DNA of 64,000 nucleotides from Dactylellina haptotyla (taxonomy: Eukaryota > Ascomycota > Orbiliomycetes > Orbiliales > Orbiliaceae): assembly GCA_031310005.1 (NCBI GenBank), contig CM062379.1, forward strand, positions 3,906,001 through 3,970,000, given 5' to 3'. The notes beneath the pieces are model-generated. The model was not told the DNA's origin. It saw only the letters and a program-made list of their open reading frames with translations, and ran no database searches. Within the stretch, counting starts at the first letter, position 1. Every line of letters starts with the position of its first letter. Positions 10,955 to 23,638 of the stretch are shown one piece after another. Position numbers and translations under genes: made by a program.

Positions 10955-12877
10955 GATTGATGTTGATGGAAGGGAGCCAGGCTGATGGGTCTTCGGTATA
11001 GAATTTTAGGGGCTAACGAGGCCCTGTGAAACTATAGTATTATACGTATCAGTAAGTGGATACCAGTAAATTCTATGTGACCGTATGCTAAACGATTATT
11101 CAAGATTTAGAGAAATGTTAAGAAGTAGCGAATCTGGTGGATTATTGGATTGAATACAAGATATAAACCGATTGTAGAGGTAGAGAAAGTGATGCAATTT
11201 ACGAGTTGTTTCAGCACCGTTGCAACCACGACTCGGTTTTGCAAAAAGATCAGAGACCTTCCGGTCGTTACCAATCGAATTGTCAAGCAATCGAGTTTAT
11301 CCTGTGGCTAACTACCCCAAAAAGGGAGGAGATAACATATTCATCGCCAAAAGGATATACTAACAGGTTGAAACAAGTTGGGTGTTCAGATCAGGGCTTA
11401 CTCTTGCCGTGTTTCCTTTTTTCGTTATTAAAAGAGTGTTTTGTGCGAAGATAGGGAAGTCGTTCTGAGATGGAATACAAGTGATTTGGATAAAATATTT
11501 GGGTGCGAAGAGAAAGAAGTAGAAGGAAATGGTTTGTGAAAAAAGAGGCTTTGTACTGCGGCGGGCTATGGTATAGAGAACAACTTTTGCTAGCTACGGT
11601 TACATACATTGAAGCCCTATGGAAACAGCGGATGGCAACATATACAGAACAAAAGAACCAAAAGACTGTCTATCTGCAGGCAACCTTCTGAACCACGCAC
11701 CAACTAACGGGAACTAATGCCTGTGTAGTAAATACGCCAGATAGCTGGGAATCAGGTGAGTATTTTTAATCACCAAAGTTTTGCGGGGTCTTGTGAGAGT
11801 TCACTTGACAAGTTCCCCGGTTTGAGAGTGTTGCTAACTGTTGGTTCTACAGGAGTCGGTTACATTCTGGCCACGCTAAAAAAACCTATCAGTAGCACTT
11901 AATTGGTTATTTGAGAAAACTTTCCCATCTGCGGTATTGTCTAGGCCCAAGCTAGCTTGGTACCTCCCCTCACTACCAACACCATTGTAGGCTACTGCAG
12001 GTTTTCCAACAGTGGCGACATAGATATCGATATCAATTGGATGTCAAATTACCTAAATTATGGTAACCCTATAATATGAATACTCGAATGATGCCTCCGT
12101 GACAGATTTAAGTTTTACAAGCCAGAAGAGGTTTGTTTCTAAGACGCGCATTGAATAGCTAGCTGGTCTTATTGTGCTTCAATTTACTTATTACATTGCC
12201 AAAGCTTTAGCATGGGAAAACTACAATCATGGTATCTCGTTGTCTCGAAGGTGGAATTATAGCCCACTTAAAACTGCGAAAGCCTAGAGAGTCTAATTTC
12301 AAAGGAAACAATTTTTTTAGATTATACGTTCTTAGCTTGTGGTATCCTCATTTATATCTGTCTCGGGGTTTAGATCGCGAGACCAGTTTAGATTAATATA
12401 TCAAATGTTTCTTACGCCAATTGTGTTGAATGATGTTATCATGGTTCTCAGGTTACGCGATCTTTTTCCTAATATGGAGATGCGAGTACTGATTCGTACA
12501 AAGCTCAATTCGATTTTTTTTTAAAAAAATTCATAATTATTTTTCGTGAAATATAATATGCCTAGGAGCCGCAGCGAAATAGCAGGTTGACCAACAGTAT
12601 CTCCAACCTGCATACACCTCGGCTAAATACTTAGCCAACCTGAGCTCGATGACAGACTAGGCCGAGAGCCATTTCACAGGATTCAGTGTGGTTTTGCGGG
12701 ATGGGGCGCTACCAAGACATGTTCAATGGGCTTTACTAAGAAGTTGGAATATCTGAATTAAAACCGAGGTCAAATGTATCATTAGAGTTCACGAGCCACA
12801 TACAGGATAATATGTCTGAGTTAGTATTCCAGGGTGATTGACTATCGGTTGACACCGGTGCACCCAGTGTTTCTCCC
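10955..12877. other. AT-rich intergenic
   Basis: About 1.9 kb separating the P450 start from the dehydrogenase 3' end. It is AT-rich, with a T8A7 tract near 12517-12531. Open frames are short and without motifs. The segment close to 10955 should contain the P450 promoter. Nothing else is supported. Confidence 0.5.
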
Positions 12878-14284
12878 CTACTCATTTGTAATCATGACCT
12901 TGATGCTCTTACTTGTCCTATCCTTCACAGTCTCGAACGCCTTGTCAGCCTGCTCCAAGCTGAACCTGTGGCTGATTAGCATCTTCACATCTCCCAACAG
13001 CCCGCTCTTGACTAGTTTTATCGCCTTTGGCCACTGATTCGCGTATCTGTATTGGAATTTCAAGTCTACTTCTTTTACGCTGCATGCCATGAATGGCATC
13101 TCGACCACATCTTTGCCAACACCGATGACAAACACTGTGCCGCCGAACCTAGATGCAAACACAGCCGTAGAAATAGACGATGCAATGCCCGTGCATTCGA
13201 TCGCGACGTCTGGGTGCCCATCCGTCGAGTAGAAGGTATCAGTGATAGTCTTGGCCAGCTTTTCAGGTGTCGCATCAGGCCCGCCAAGGGGGATCTGGAA
13301 GGTATTCACAGACGGAACTAGCTTCTTAGCGAACTCTAGTCTAGAGGCATCGATATCCGTAATGGTGATAGGTGTTGCACCGGCTGCTCTAGCGCACAAC
13401 AGGGTAACAAGGCCAATTGGACCCGCCCCGCAGATGAGCAAGCTGTCCCCGAGTTTGAGCTGAGCCCGCTCGATGCCGGCAAGAGCAACCGAAATAGGTT
13501 CCAAGAGTGCACCCTCTTCGTAAGATAATCCTTCCAGTTTGAAACACCATTGCCCGGGGTGGACCTGAACGAGTTTAGCTTTCCTGTGAGGAGGGATATT
13601 CACTTTTTGTTATCACTCACAATATATCGCCTAAGAAGACCTGGAACCGGCGGGGTGGACCGGAATAACACGTTTTCACAACCATTGTATCGACCCGTCA
13701 AGCAGGGAACACTAATTTGTAGAAAGTAAGCACCGATTAATGCCGAATTCTTCTAAAGCAGGGGGTGGTGATCTCGCCGTTTACCATTTCGCACAAGGTA
13801 TCGTTGGTTCGATTGCAACTCTAATTTCTCATTCCACATAAGCTATCTCTTCATTGGCTAGCAAATTTCATATAACACTCCTCTAGCTTACCTGTCGCCT
13901 GGCTTTAGATGCGTAACACTTGGGTGAACCTTCACAACGACCCCCGAGCTTTCGTGACCAAGGATGTGCTCGTCTTCCACGACCATGGTTGGGCCTATCC
14001 TTCCATGCTCCCAGAACTAGGTGGCAATTTTGACATTAAAAAATGAGCACACTCTGCGTTATAAGACATAATATCGGTATATCGATAGCAAAGCTCAGGG
14101 GGGAACAAACATGGATATCACTTCCACAAATTCCTGTCGCTTTCATCTCCAACACGACTTCACCAGGCTGGAGCAATTGCTCGGACTCTATTTCTTGTAC
14201 GCTCGGTGCTGCTTCGCCGATGTACAGCTTGTGCGCGGGGTTTGTGTAGACGCCTACATTGGGCTTTAAGGTTGGCGCAGACAT
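12878..14284 (-). CDS. lad1: L-arabinitol 4-dehydrogenase-like zinc alcohol dehydrogenase
   Basis: Cytosolic NAD-dependent polyol dehydrogenase of the fungal L-arabinose/D-xylose catabolic route (L-arabinitol to L-xylulose). Exons (minus): 14284-14111, 14016-13892, 13820-13785, 13711-13621 and 13564-12878, giving 370 residues. Catalytic zinc ligands lie in GICGSDIH and GHESSG. The structural zinc lobe has four Cys in [15 protein letters not shown], assembled across a 36-nt exon. The Rossmann motif is [11 protein letters not shown], followed by ITDID, whose acidic end fits NAD rather than [20 protein letters not shown] and [11 protein letters not shown] match the LAD branch better than xylitol or sorbitol dehydrogenase; a change of polyol preference cannot be excluded. 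The start ATG at 14284 gives the usual short N-terminus before [14 protein letters not shown]. Confidence 0.9.
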
Positions 14285-15228
14285 TGTGACTGAAACTGAG
14301 GGCGTTCGTGTTGCACTTTCGAAATACAACGGAAGATGATACTGTGATATGTCGTTGGACAATGTAATTAAACTTTCACAACGGTCCAGATAAAAAATTT
14401 AAAGGGGTAGAGGTGCCAGAAAGCGGCGAACGGTATCTTCGAATTTATAAAGTCTTAGGCCTAGAGGACGTCCTTCGCGTCGAAGGTACTAAAATAGCCT
14501 TCGAGACGATCTTCCGGCGGGGGACCTGACACTACTGCGAGTACCCCGCCATTTGGCCTATCTCGCTACCATGCCGAAAGCTCCCACCGGCTAAATGTGA
14601 GCTGGCATTGCAGTAAATCGAGGGCTAAAATTCTAAACACGGTTCGTAGCTTCGGAGCGGAAGAACCTGCATCCACCTATCCTGTCACTGATCTTGGAAA
14701 GCTTCCAGTGTAACAACCCCGAAACAAGCGAATCGTTTCGGAGACGAAGACTGCTCAAAGCTTATTTCCTTTTCAGGGTCTAATTTTGCCTATTTGGAGC
14801 ACTATGACCGTTTACAGCACACAAATTCCAAGCAACTCCACTGAATTCACGGGCAATGGCACAGCGTACTGTTCCGTTCGGATTCTTTGTTGATTATCAA
14901 TATGTATTAGCTTTATACAGCTTAGATGTACGTAACAGGAGAGTATTTTGAGCGCTACACGAAAAAGCCGCTACAAATATAGAAGCACAGAAAACAAGCC
15001 AAAAAACAATACGTGTGCGTTTGTATATCTTCAACAAATACGAGGAAACATCGAACAATATCCTGAGGACTTTCCGTGTTTCATAACGAGGCTCATCAGT
15101 TCCGTTAACATTTGTTAATCAGGAGTGGATCTGCTTATGCATACTCTTCTCCGATCTTTCTAGTTAAAAAATTTGTAGTCATTAAAAAGGGCTTTTGAAG
15201 GTGAAGGGTAAATTCGAAATGGATGGCG
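14285..15228. other. Intergenic upstream of the LAD-like gene
   Basis: Contains the presumed LAD promoter, an imperfect inverted repeat near 14475-14510 (CGTC-GAAGG .. CCTTC-GAGACG), and the 3' flank of the channel gene. No coding region is seen. Confidence 0.5.
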
Positions 15229-17990
15229 TTACATAGGAACTTTCTCAGAGTAATCTGGTGGATGGACTTCTGCTTCGTCGACAACAGGCTCCCATTGAAC
15301 CTTACTCTTCTCGTCGATCCAGGCGAACTCGTCACTCGCGACGATTTCAAAGGCTTTGCAGCCTTCGATTTCTTCAGTGCTCACACCGGCTTCGTCCTTT
15401 GCTAACCAAAGGATAGGCTCGGTAGCAGAAACTGCTGGGTGAACGTAAGCGTTTTCACGCTCCTCGTGGCTGTAGGTATATTCGAAGTCATTCTGAGGGA
15501 TAAGAGCCCTGGCAGACATGTAGTTGGCGTAGAGGTGCGGTTGGAAGAATTTCTTCAAGAAACCAGGGTTTGGAGGAGCTTCGTGAGCGATGGCAGTAGC
15601 GTCGGATTTCTCGCCATTGGTAGCACCTCCGCCATTTGCTGTCATCTCGCCAGATGTAGCAGGGTTGTTATCAGCAACTTGAAGGTTGCGTGGGAGAGGC
15701 TCGAGCATGGGTCCAAAGGCATTGCTAAGTGCGATTTGGAACAAGATGGTAAGAACAAGGAGGATAATAGATAATGCGATAGGTCCCGGGGTGGTGGCAA
15801 GAATGAAAAGACCAATCATGCACACTTCAGCAAGGTAGACACCGGTAAGAGTCTGGTACAGAGCGCGAGGATAGACCATACCCTTAGTATCGATGCTGTT
15901 GTCGTATACGAAGAGAAGGTTGTGTTTATAGGCAAGGTAGAAGAGTGAGATACCGATAGTACCGAATCCAAGAATAAGAGGAGCAATTGGAGCATAGGTC
16001 AATGCGATAACCACAATGTTGGTAAAGACAGGGAAAACAGTTCCCCATCCAAGACCAGAGAGCTTGGTCCAACGGTTCCACTTCTTGCGAGGTGTAGTAT
16101 CAAGGAGAAAGCTAAGAAGCTTGCCAACGATCAAGCCGACGATCTGGAGTAGAGCACCAGCGGAAACCGACAAGCCCTGGAGAATCATGTAGGAGATGTA
16201 AAAGTTGGAGGCCTTTGGAATGTTTGTAGCGAGCAAATTCATGATTTCGGTGGGGCTGCTGATATACTTGGTAATGTCATTCCAAGATGCTGCAATGGCG
16301 GAAGTAAGTGTGGTGATGAGGAAGACCTGGATGACTTGGAAAGCGAAGTAAGAGTTCTGGACGTGTAATTCAACAGTCGAGAGAGATGGTTTTCCAGATA
16401 TTCTAGCGCAAACTGAACACTTAGTTAGTACGGTAGTCGGAGTATCAGGATTAGCAGCGAAAACTTACGTCTAAGAACAATCGGCAAGAGTGCCATCAAG
16501 ACAGCCAACATAACAGACGGGAGTAAACCAGTGATGATGCCCATAATGGACGATGGAATCTTATCGATAAACTTCAACCAAGGTAGCTGGCAAGTGAGGT
16601 AATTGATGTTTGAGATTGTACCAACGACAGCAACTGGAACAGCCCAGAAAATAACAAGAGCTGCAATGAAGGCGGTAACCAATGTGATTTTGACAAGGCG
16701 TTCCCACCACTTGAGGCGCAAGCTAGACCAAACAACTTCATCGGGTGTTATTCCAATGTATCGGGGAGCCATGTGAAGTGGAAGGTTGCTTGCAAGACAC
16801 TGGAAAGCAATCTGGGCGGCCTGTTGGGTGGAGAATTCGATAAAGGCAGAGTTCAGCTGTTCAACCTTGTCAGTTCGCTGACGGGCCTGAAGTTCATTGA
16901 TTTTGGCGTTCAGGTTTTTCAATTCGGTTCGGCTCCAGTCAATGGTATCGACTTTCTGTCCGATGAGGAACTTGAGTTTGTGTGTTGGTCTCTGTTTAGC
17001 TGGTACCCATCTAGCGCCAACGGAACCACTCTCGGCATCACCTTCACCAGCTGTTCCCTTCTTCAGAGCTATTTTGCGGTTCTTGTCCGCCGTCCTGATG
17101 TATTTGATCTCCGCACCCTCGAGTTTCAGGGCCAACTTATCGCGCTCAGCAACGGTTTCTTCGAGCTCCTTGACGTTGGTGTTGATCCAGATACGAGCGA
17201 CATTGTCGAAGAGCTTCAAAAGTTGAGGAACGCTCAGATATTCTTCTGGGATGGATGTGACCAAGATGGTACGAGCAGAGACTCTGTTGGCGTACATGGA
17301 AGAGCAAAGGTATGCTTGTCTGACAGCAATGAAGTGCATCAATTCACGGTAAATGGTAAACAAGACGAATCCGAAGAAAAGGTAGGCAGCTAAGACGTGC
17401 CCGTAGTACCAGTTCTTGTGGGTGGTCTTTTGGACGTTACCCATGGCGAGTACGTCCAGCTGTTTCTGACCAGCACCACCAGTGATGTTCAGCGGGAACA
17501 GAATTGGCCACGTGATACAGCAACCGACGAACATCATAATGGCGGACATTTTGAGGTATCGGAGGAAAAAGTAGGAGTCTAGAGAGGTTTTCTCAATAAC
17601 GTAAGATTCGCTGGTAGGATGGTGTTAGTACTAAAATAATACGGCCGGTCTTTCAACAGTTGCAACGGCTTACTTGATTGCGATCAATGGCTTGACCCAA
17701 GAGAAGAGTCCTTCAGGGAGAGGATCCGTTCGTTTCGCCTTATTGACGGTTCCTACATATGTTCTCGGTGCGTACTGGCGTCTCTGCGATTTCCGCAGAA
17801 TCAAGAAGAGGAGAAGCATGATAGCAAAGATGATGCCGTTGACGATCAATGAAGATAAGAAGCCAGACAGGGAATTGGACTTCGGGTCTCGAGCGGATCC
17901 GGTGTCCCCATTATTTGCCTGGTTTGCGATAGAGCCGCACTGGGCTGCTCGCTTCTGCAGAGCGTGGAAGATGTCGTGTCGGTAACCCAT
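15229..17990 (-). CDS. CSC1/TMEM63-type (DUF221) calcium-permeable stress-gated channel
   Basis: Multi-pass plasma-membrane channel family related to yeast Csc1, Rsn1 and Phm7 and plant OSCA. Exons (minus): 17990-17674, 17610-16469 and 16412-15229, 880 residues, introns 63 and 56 bp. The N-terminal part carries a membrane segment (IFAIMLLLFLILRK) and the cytosolic domain with RTILVTSIPEEY, FDNVARIWIN and the coiled stretch LKNLNAKINELQARQ. The conserved core follows: AFIEFSTQQAAQIAFQ, APRYIGITPDEVVWSSL, NYLTCQLPWLKFI, NSYFAFQVIQVF, SNFYISYMILQGLS and YKHNLLFVYDN, with many hydrophobic helices. The C-terminal tail is cytosolic and acidic. Length and order fit the family well. The exact gating stimulus and ion selectivity are not inferable. 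Confidence 0.93.
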
Positions 17991-20900
17991 TGTGAATGAG
18001 GGGTGGTGATTTGCCGTTCACCGACGGGGAAGTGATAGCGTATTCTGAGAAGAGGACTAACACAATTAATATCTGAGGCAGACGGAGGAGGAGGAGGAGG
18101 AGTCCGGAAGGAGATGAGATGAAGTGAGGAATTTGGGTTTCTTTAATAAGAATATCTTCTCGTCCGCTTGCGCACTTGCTCGCACCGTGTTGACGAGTGA
18201 CGAAACTGCGTTGTGCCGGCGAGCAGATCCCAAAAAAGAAAAGACGGGGCGCGATTGCGGATATGATTGGCCCGCAGCGGATGGAGAACAAGGGCATCCA
18301 AAAACAAAGAACGCTCACCTGTCGCAGGGTTTTATAGATCGGAGACCAAAGCTGTTCTGTCTGGCAGCAGCAGCTGGAAGAATTTGGAAAACCGTTCGAG
18401 ACCGTCTACGGATTGTCCGAGGAAATTTTGAGAAGCCTGTGCGGGAAGGAGGCACTGCTGGTTCGCAGGCATGGGCCCTGGATTTTAAAAGCTTTGCCAG
18501 CCAGCAGAGGAGAAGGCCGACCTGATGCACGTCAAAACACCAGAAATCAGAATCCCTATCGCAGACAGGGGTTCGTTTCTTGCTTAACGCCGTACGTTCG
18601 CAGCGTGGAGGGGGTTGTCTGGCTCAGCTTTGGTGGTGGCGCTCCGCCCCGGTCTGGTTCTTGGAGCGAGAGGGAAATGCGGAAACTATTACTGTCCTGA
18701 CCGCCACGGACCAAATTATAATTATAATTGTTATATCGGATTCCGTATAGTCACGATGGGAAATTTCGACACTCGAGATGCTAACCTGCGCGCATGCAAC
18801 GCAAGGAGCAGTAAGGAGGTGAGAGAGAGCAATAGAAAGAGAAAGATGCCAGTTCGACAGAGACCCGGCACGGAGCCCGTTGAGGTTTTATTTCTTCCCG
18901 CCGCGTCATATCAGTAATAATTGGTACCACGGCTGGTGATATTCTGTCCTACGTAGCCAGGCATCTTTGGTGCCGATTGCAATAAACAATGATCATCGGC
19001 CAATTACATAAGTCGAGCCTTTTAGCATTCCCACATTCCTGCCAAGTTACCTTGCTTTCGAGTGTATCGCTTCCATGCAAGCACTTGGGTGCATGTACGA
19101 CGCACCTCCCCAGCACTCCGCTCTTTTTCCTGTCTGTGTAAGAATAGTCGTTGTGGTGGTTTCAGCGGTTGGGGTGCACTTCATAGTGATGTCAGCGTCT
19201 CATTCACAAGGAAAAACACGTCCCCCGCCTACCAGCACCCTACCACTCCTATCAATCCTACGATCTTTCCCCTCCCGAACCCCACGCACGCACGCCCAGC
19301 ACATGTTGCGAACAGAGCTCGTTTACCAGTTTTGTAAAGAAGGGAAATATTTTCCTTTATTTGATATCAGCAAAATAGTTGCCAGCAGAAGGATGCCTGG
19401 TTCCGATGTGCATGTATCCCATAAACTTTCATCTTCCCACTGAAACATACTGCAAGCCAACCACATTTTTTTATGTGCTTGCGTAAATCTTTAATTTCTT
19501 TCTGCGGGACGTGGAACGACCTCACGCCCACCAGGTCGTCTCTCTCTCTCCTCTTCCTTGTCCTTTTCTTTCTTACTAACTGCAAGCGACTCGCGTGACT
19601 GAGATCCTCTTTAAAACCCCTTTGTCTAGTTCCTTGACTTCGCTTCGTTGGAGGAACCGCTTTGGGATGCGGCCCTGCCCTCCTTAATTTCCCACCCAAC
19701 TAGGTCGTCCAGGATCATCGGCTTAAATCCACTCTCCAGCTGGACGCCCTGGCCTTCGAAGTCTAGCCACATGCATGCATATGCAACATATAGAAAAGTC
19801 ACCAGAGCTACCCAGGAAAGTTTTCAACTGCATTTTTTCCCGAGTTCTTGACTCCACAAATTTTTTTTTTGAGAAGGAAGCTCGAGCTCTGATCTCTGGG
19901 CTGACAGTATTCCACGCATCGAGATATATCGATAAGACAAAACATCTCATTTTCGTTGTAAAACCCTAATCGAGTGATCTAATACAGGATTCTTCAAGAC
20001 GCACTAAAATTTACTCATACTATTTATAAGTATATAGGCACTTTGTCACGTTAGAAAATATTCGGTATTGACAAACGGAATGTTAAATTGCCACGGTATT
20101 ACGTGGTGTGTCGACTAGAAGCTATGACAATTTCATAACCGTATGTTGACGGCTAGTTTGGACGAAATACAACGAGACCAATCGTCTTTTGGAAGTAGCT
20201 TCGATCCGTCCAACCCATTCCGAGATCCTGCGTCGTCGCACCCGCCGATTTTGCGAAACGAACAAGATCCTGGTCTCTGACACTAAACAGCCGTCGCATG
20301 ACGGTTGAGGGGTTCCTCAAGGGAAATTTATTTTGTATGGTCCAGCACAGCCCTCGACGCGATCCAGACCGCTTAGGTCGGAATATTATCAAGCCACAGG
20401 ATGCACACCAGCCTCGCAAAATCATACTGATAGGTGAAGGGAGTCACGTTTCCCCAGCTGCTGTACAGCCACAACGTCCAGGAAGCGAGCTTTTGTTTGT
20501 AACTCCGAGGAAACCACGTCTCACCCAAAGACCCATGATGTCGTTTAATCACGCATTTAATATAGGTGCCGCAGATATAGCACCCAGAATAACGTTCTCG
20601 GTTCGATCGAGAAATACCGGTATTCCATGTTCCAAGTTCTATGTTTAACCAGGTTGCGTTTGATTTGGTGCGGAAAGGCTGTGCTTGCATTATGTATGTC
20701 TTGCTGCCTCCTATACCTCTGCTATTACTTCTAATAAATTCGCCACATATTCCCAGCCGCAAGCCACGTATGCTGTCATGTGTGGCTGGAGTTATCAGAG
20801 CTCCAGTGACTATAACATCTGAACTTATGGAGATAGTCGGTGGAATTCGTGGCGGAAATCTAATGCATTTGGGTTGTCGGTCAAATGCTCAGTGCCTGCA

Positions 20901-23638
20901 CGGAAGTATGCCAGGACAAGGAATCAAATCCCATAAACAGCAATTATCATACCATCTATGTTGGGGATAGATTGTGCTTACAACGAAAGCTTCCTTTCCA
21001 CTCCCCCTTTTTGTTACTAGTCAAACTGGGAGATGGCAACGTGCCAGCGTCGTAAATGAAATCTTAAGACATGCCCTTGTTCGATTGCCTCTGCGAGTAA
21101 AGTCGTCGTGGCTATATGAAGCTAGTATGTGAACAGATAATAAAAATCCAACGATAGGCAACACAGGTGGTACTTGCCGCAATTAGCGTATTCCAAACAA
21201 AGAAAGTGAGGTGCCGTTCTAGATTTGAAAGTCCTTGATCTCATGACATCTTGCAGGAAAGCGCCAGAAGCTCGGAAAATACAAGCTTACCCAGTCAGCC
21301 CTTTTTTATAATTAATTCCGAAATCTCAGATTAGCGAAACAAAACACGCGCATCGGGTCGGCGTCAATCTTCTTTATTATATTACCTAGCGAAGCTGTGG
21401 CTTTATACTTGACACATTTTAAAAGTATATTTTACTTTCCGATTTGCCTAACTGTGGATAATCTGGTTATAGTGTACCACCGTCTGCTATAAGAATACTT
21501 GGAAGCGATAACTAGAGGAGATTTGTCATTATTCGGAATGCTCCGATCGCAACAAACCCTAGAATCTCTGCTGGTTTAGGTTGCAATTGGGCAAGCTCAA
21601 GAAATAGTCTGTGGCTTCTTATGCCTAGATTGTCTCGTGAACCAGCCGGCCTAGATGTGTCTACTAAACGTAGGTATGTAATTTGGTTGCGCTATCAGTC
21701 CGCTGGATGATGATATAATGGATTTATCACGATCGGCGCGCTAGAAATCGATTTGGTCAGGCTAACACTCTACACGTGAGAGTCGTCTATAGATACACTA
21801 GCGGCTCCTAGGAGGCAAAGAGAGTCGTCACATTACCACGGATACGTACAGCAACGAGTCAGAACTAGCTACTCCCAGACTATTATAATGATATGCATAA
21901 ATATATCTCCCGCGGCTCGGATTACCTTTCTGGGCAATGAAAACGATATTCCTAAATGGCATGCCATCTCGATCAGCCGCAAAGTGTTCGATAGCTTACA
22001 GCGAATAACGACCAACCTCGTTCCCAGCCTCCACAAAGCGCCACTGGAAGATTCAAGAGCCTATCTGGATTCGCCGATATAAACAAATAGCCATTTTGAA
22101 TAGGTCATGATGTCATACTATTTTTCTAAGTATTTACTTCGTGAATATACTCGATTTTGTGATCTCAGACCCTGGAAATGGTACAAATCTTTGCAGTTCT
22201 ATCTCTAGTTTTCACAAAACTTAGAGGCTATCGCTAGGTTCTCATCGGCTGGATTCTCCGTATTCAGGCTGGCACCTCTGCTCAATAGCCAGTCGTGGTA
22301 TGTGATCACTAGAAGCACCGCAGTCAGGCCGTCAGAGATAGACGGTACTGGTCAATATAGTTCGAAATCTACGATATCTCCAACTCAAAAAATCCGCGAG
22401 AAGCACCAGCACGCCGCTCCAGTTTCGGATTTAGCTCGAACCCGCGGATTGATATTTCAGGTAGATACTACTATTCGTTCATGGAGCCTACATATTGAGA
22501 AATGCTTCTATATTGACCGTAGCGTTATATGTGTGGCGCTTTGTTTCATCAAATCTTTCTATTATGGTCCATATGTTAAGCTACCGAACTTCTCATAGCT
22601 CTATCGCTCTCTGGCCTATCTACGCAGTGCTGATGCAAATGGTATTGGTGGTTCTCGCCGATGGTGGAATTTAAAATCTCAACAACTTTTAGCATTCATC
22701 AATTATAATTCTCCACTTCGAAAACATTTTAGGAAAAAAAGGAAAAAAAGGAAATAACTTTTGTTATTAAGCAGGGAAGAGGGGAAAGGGAACAAAATTA
22801 GACGAGTGAGAAGAACTCCTTCACTTTTTTTTGTCGTAAACCAAACCAAGTTTCCCCCTGAGTGTATTTGTTTATAGAAAACCAGACAAAGCAACATAGC
22901 TCGGTAGAGATGAAAGACAAGATTCTAAGTGTGCATGATCGAAGCACTCAAAAGGACCGACTCGCATATTAGATATGTTTAATAGAAAAGGAAAAGTATG
23001 GAAGATTGACAAGATATATAAAAAAATAAAAAAAACTCCTTTCCGGTCCTGACCATGGAAAATTCTTTTGGGGGTTGTGTGTGTCAACAACAATTGGAAA
23101 CGCCCATCTTTGTGCAAAAGGAATATAAAACAAATGACAAGATCTCTAACCAATAATCAAAATCATACAACAGGCTTCGAACTAAAAGACAGAAAAAGAG
23201 TAAGGCGAACATCTAAATCGTTAACTGTGGTCGTTCCCGTCAGGAGGAATCCGTGGACTCATTGAACCAGATAAACATGAGACCTTGCCGTTGCTTGCCC
23301 AGATAGAAATGGGGATAACTCGGACGTGCATGGGTGAAAGAAAGGTCATTAAAAGTCGTCTATGGGTGGAAGGGCTATACATATGAATAAGGGTTGAGCG
23401 AAGGTGGTGGATTGTGTGGTCAGTCGGATAAGGAAGTCGAGTAGTTAAAATAAGAGATGTTGGGCGGGTGGCAATAGCAAGCTCGCTAGACGTGCCAAAT
23501 GTTGAACTTGGTGGCGAACTATACAGAACGAGACGAACATGACGTTTCGCTAACAGTGGCGTGAACTACCGGCTAAAATGGCAATGGTATATACCGAGGT
23601 TTCTCCGACTCGAGGCGCTGTCACGGGACGGGAGTCGT
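17991..23638. other. Gene-poor region, about 5.6 kb
   Basis: Starts with the channel promoter and leader (GGA repeat 18083-18102; pyrimidine-rich tracts 19200-19300 and 19540-19580). The section 19980-22700 is AT-rich, with only short open frames on both strands (for example 20153-20425 minus and 22302-22598 plus) that show no motif. Near 22720-23080 there are poly-purine and poly-pyrimidine tracts. It could include old, mutated mobile DNA, but no terminal repeats or transposase remnant could be recognised. Confidence 0.45.

Noticed and set aside
20153-20762. Overlapping open frames suggesting a decayed gene or transposon
   Set aside because: No transposase, reverse transcriptase or terminal repeat pattern could be seen.
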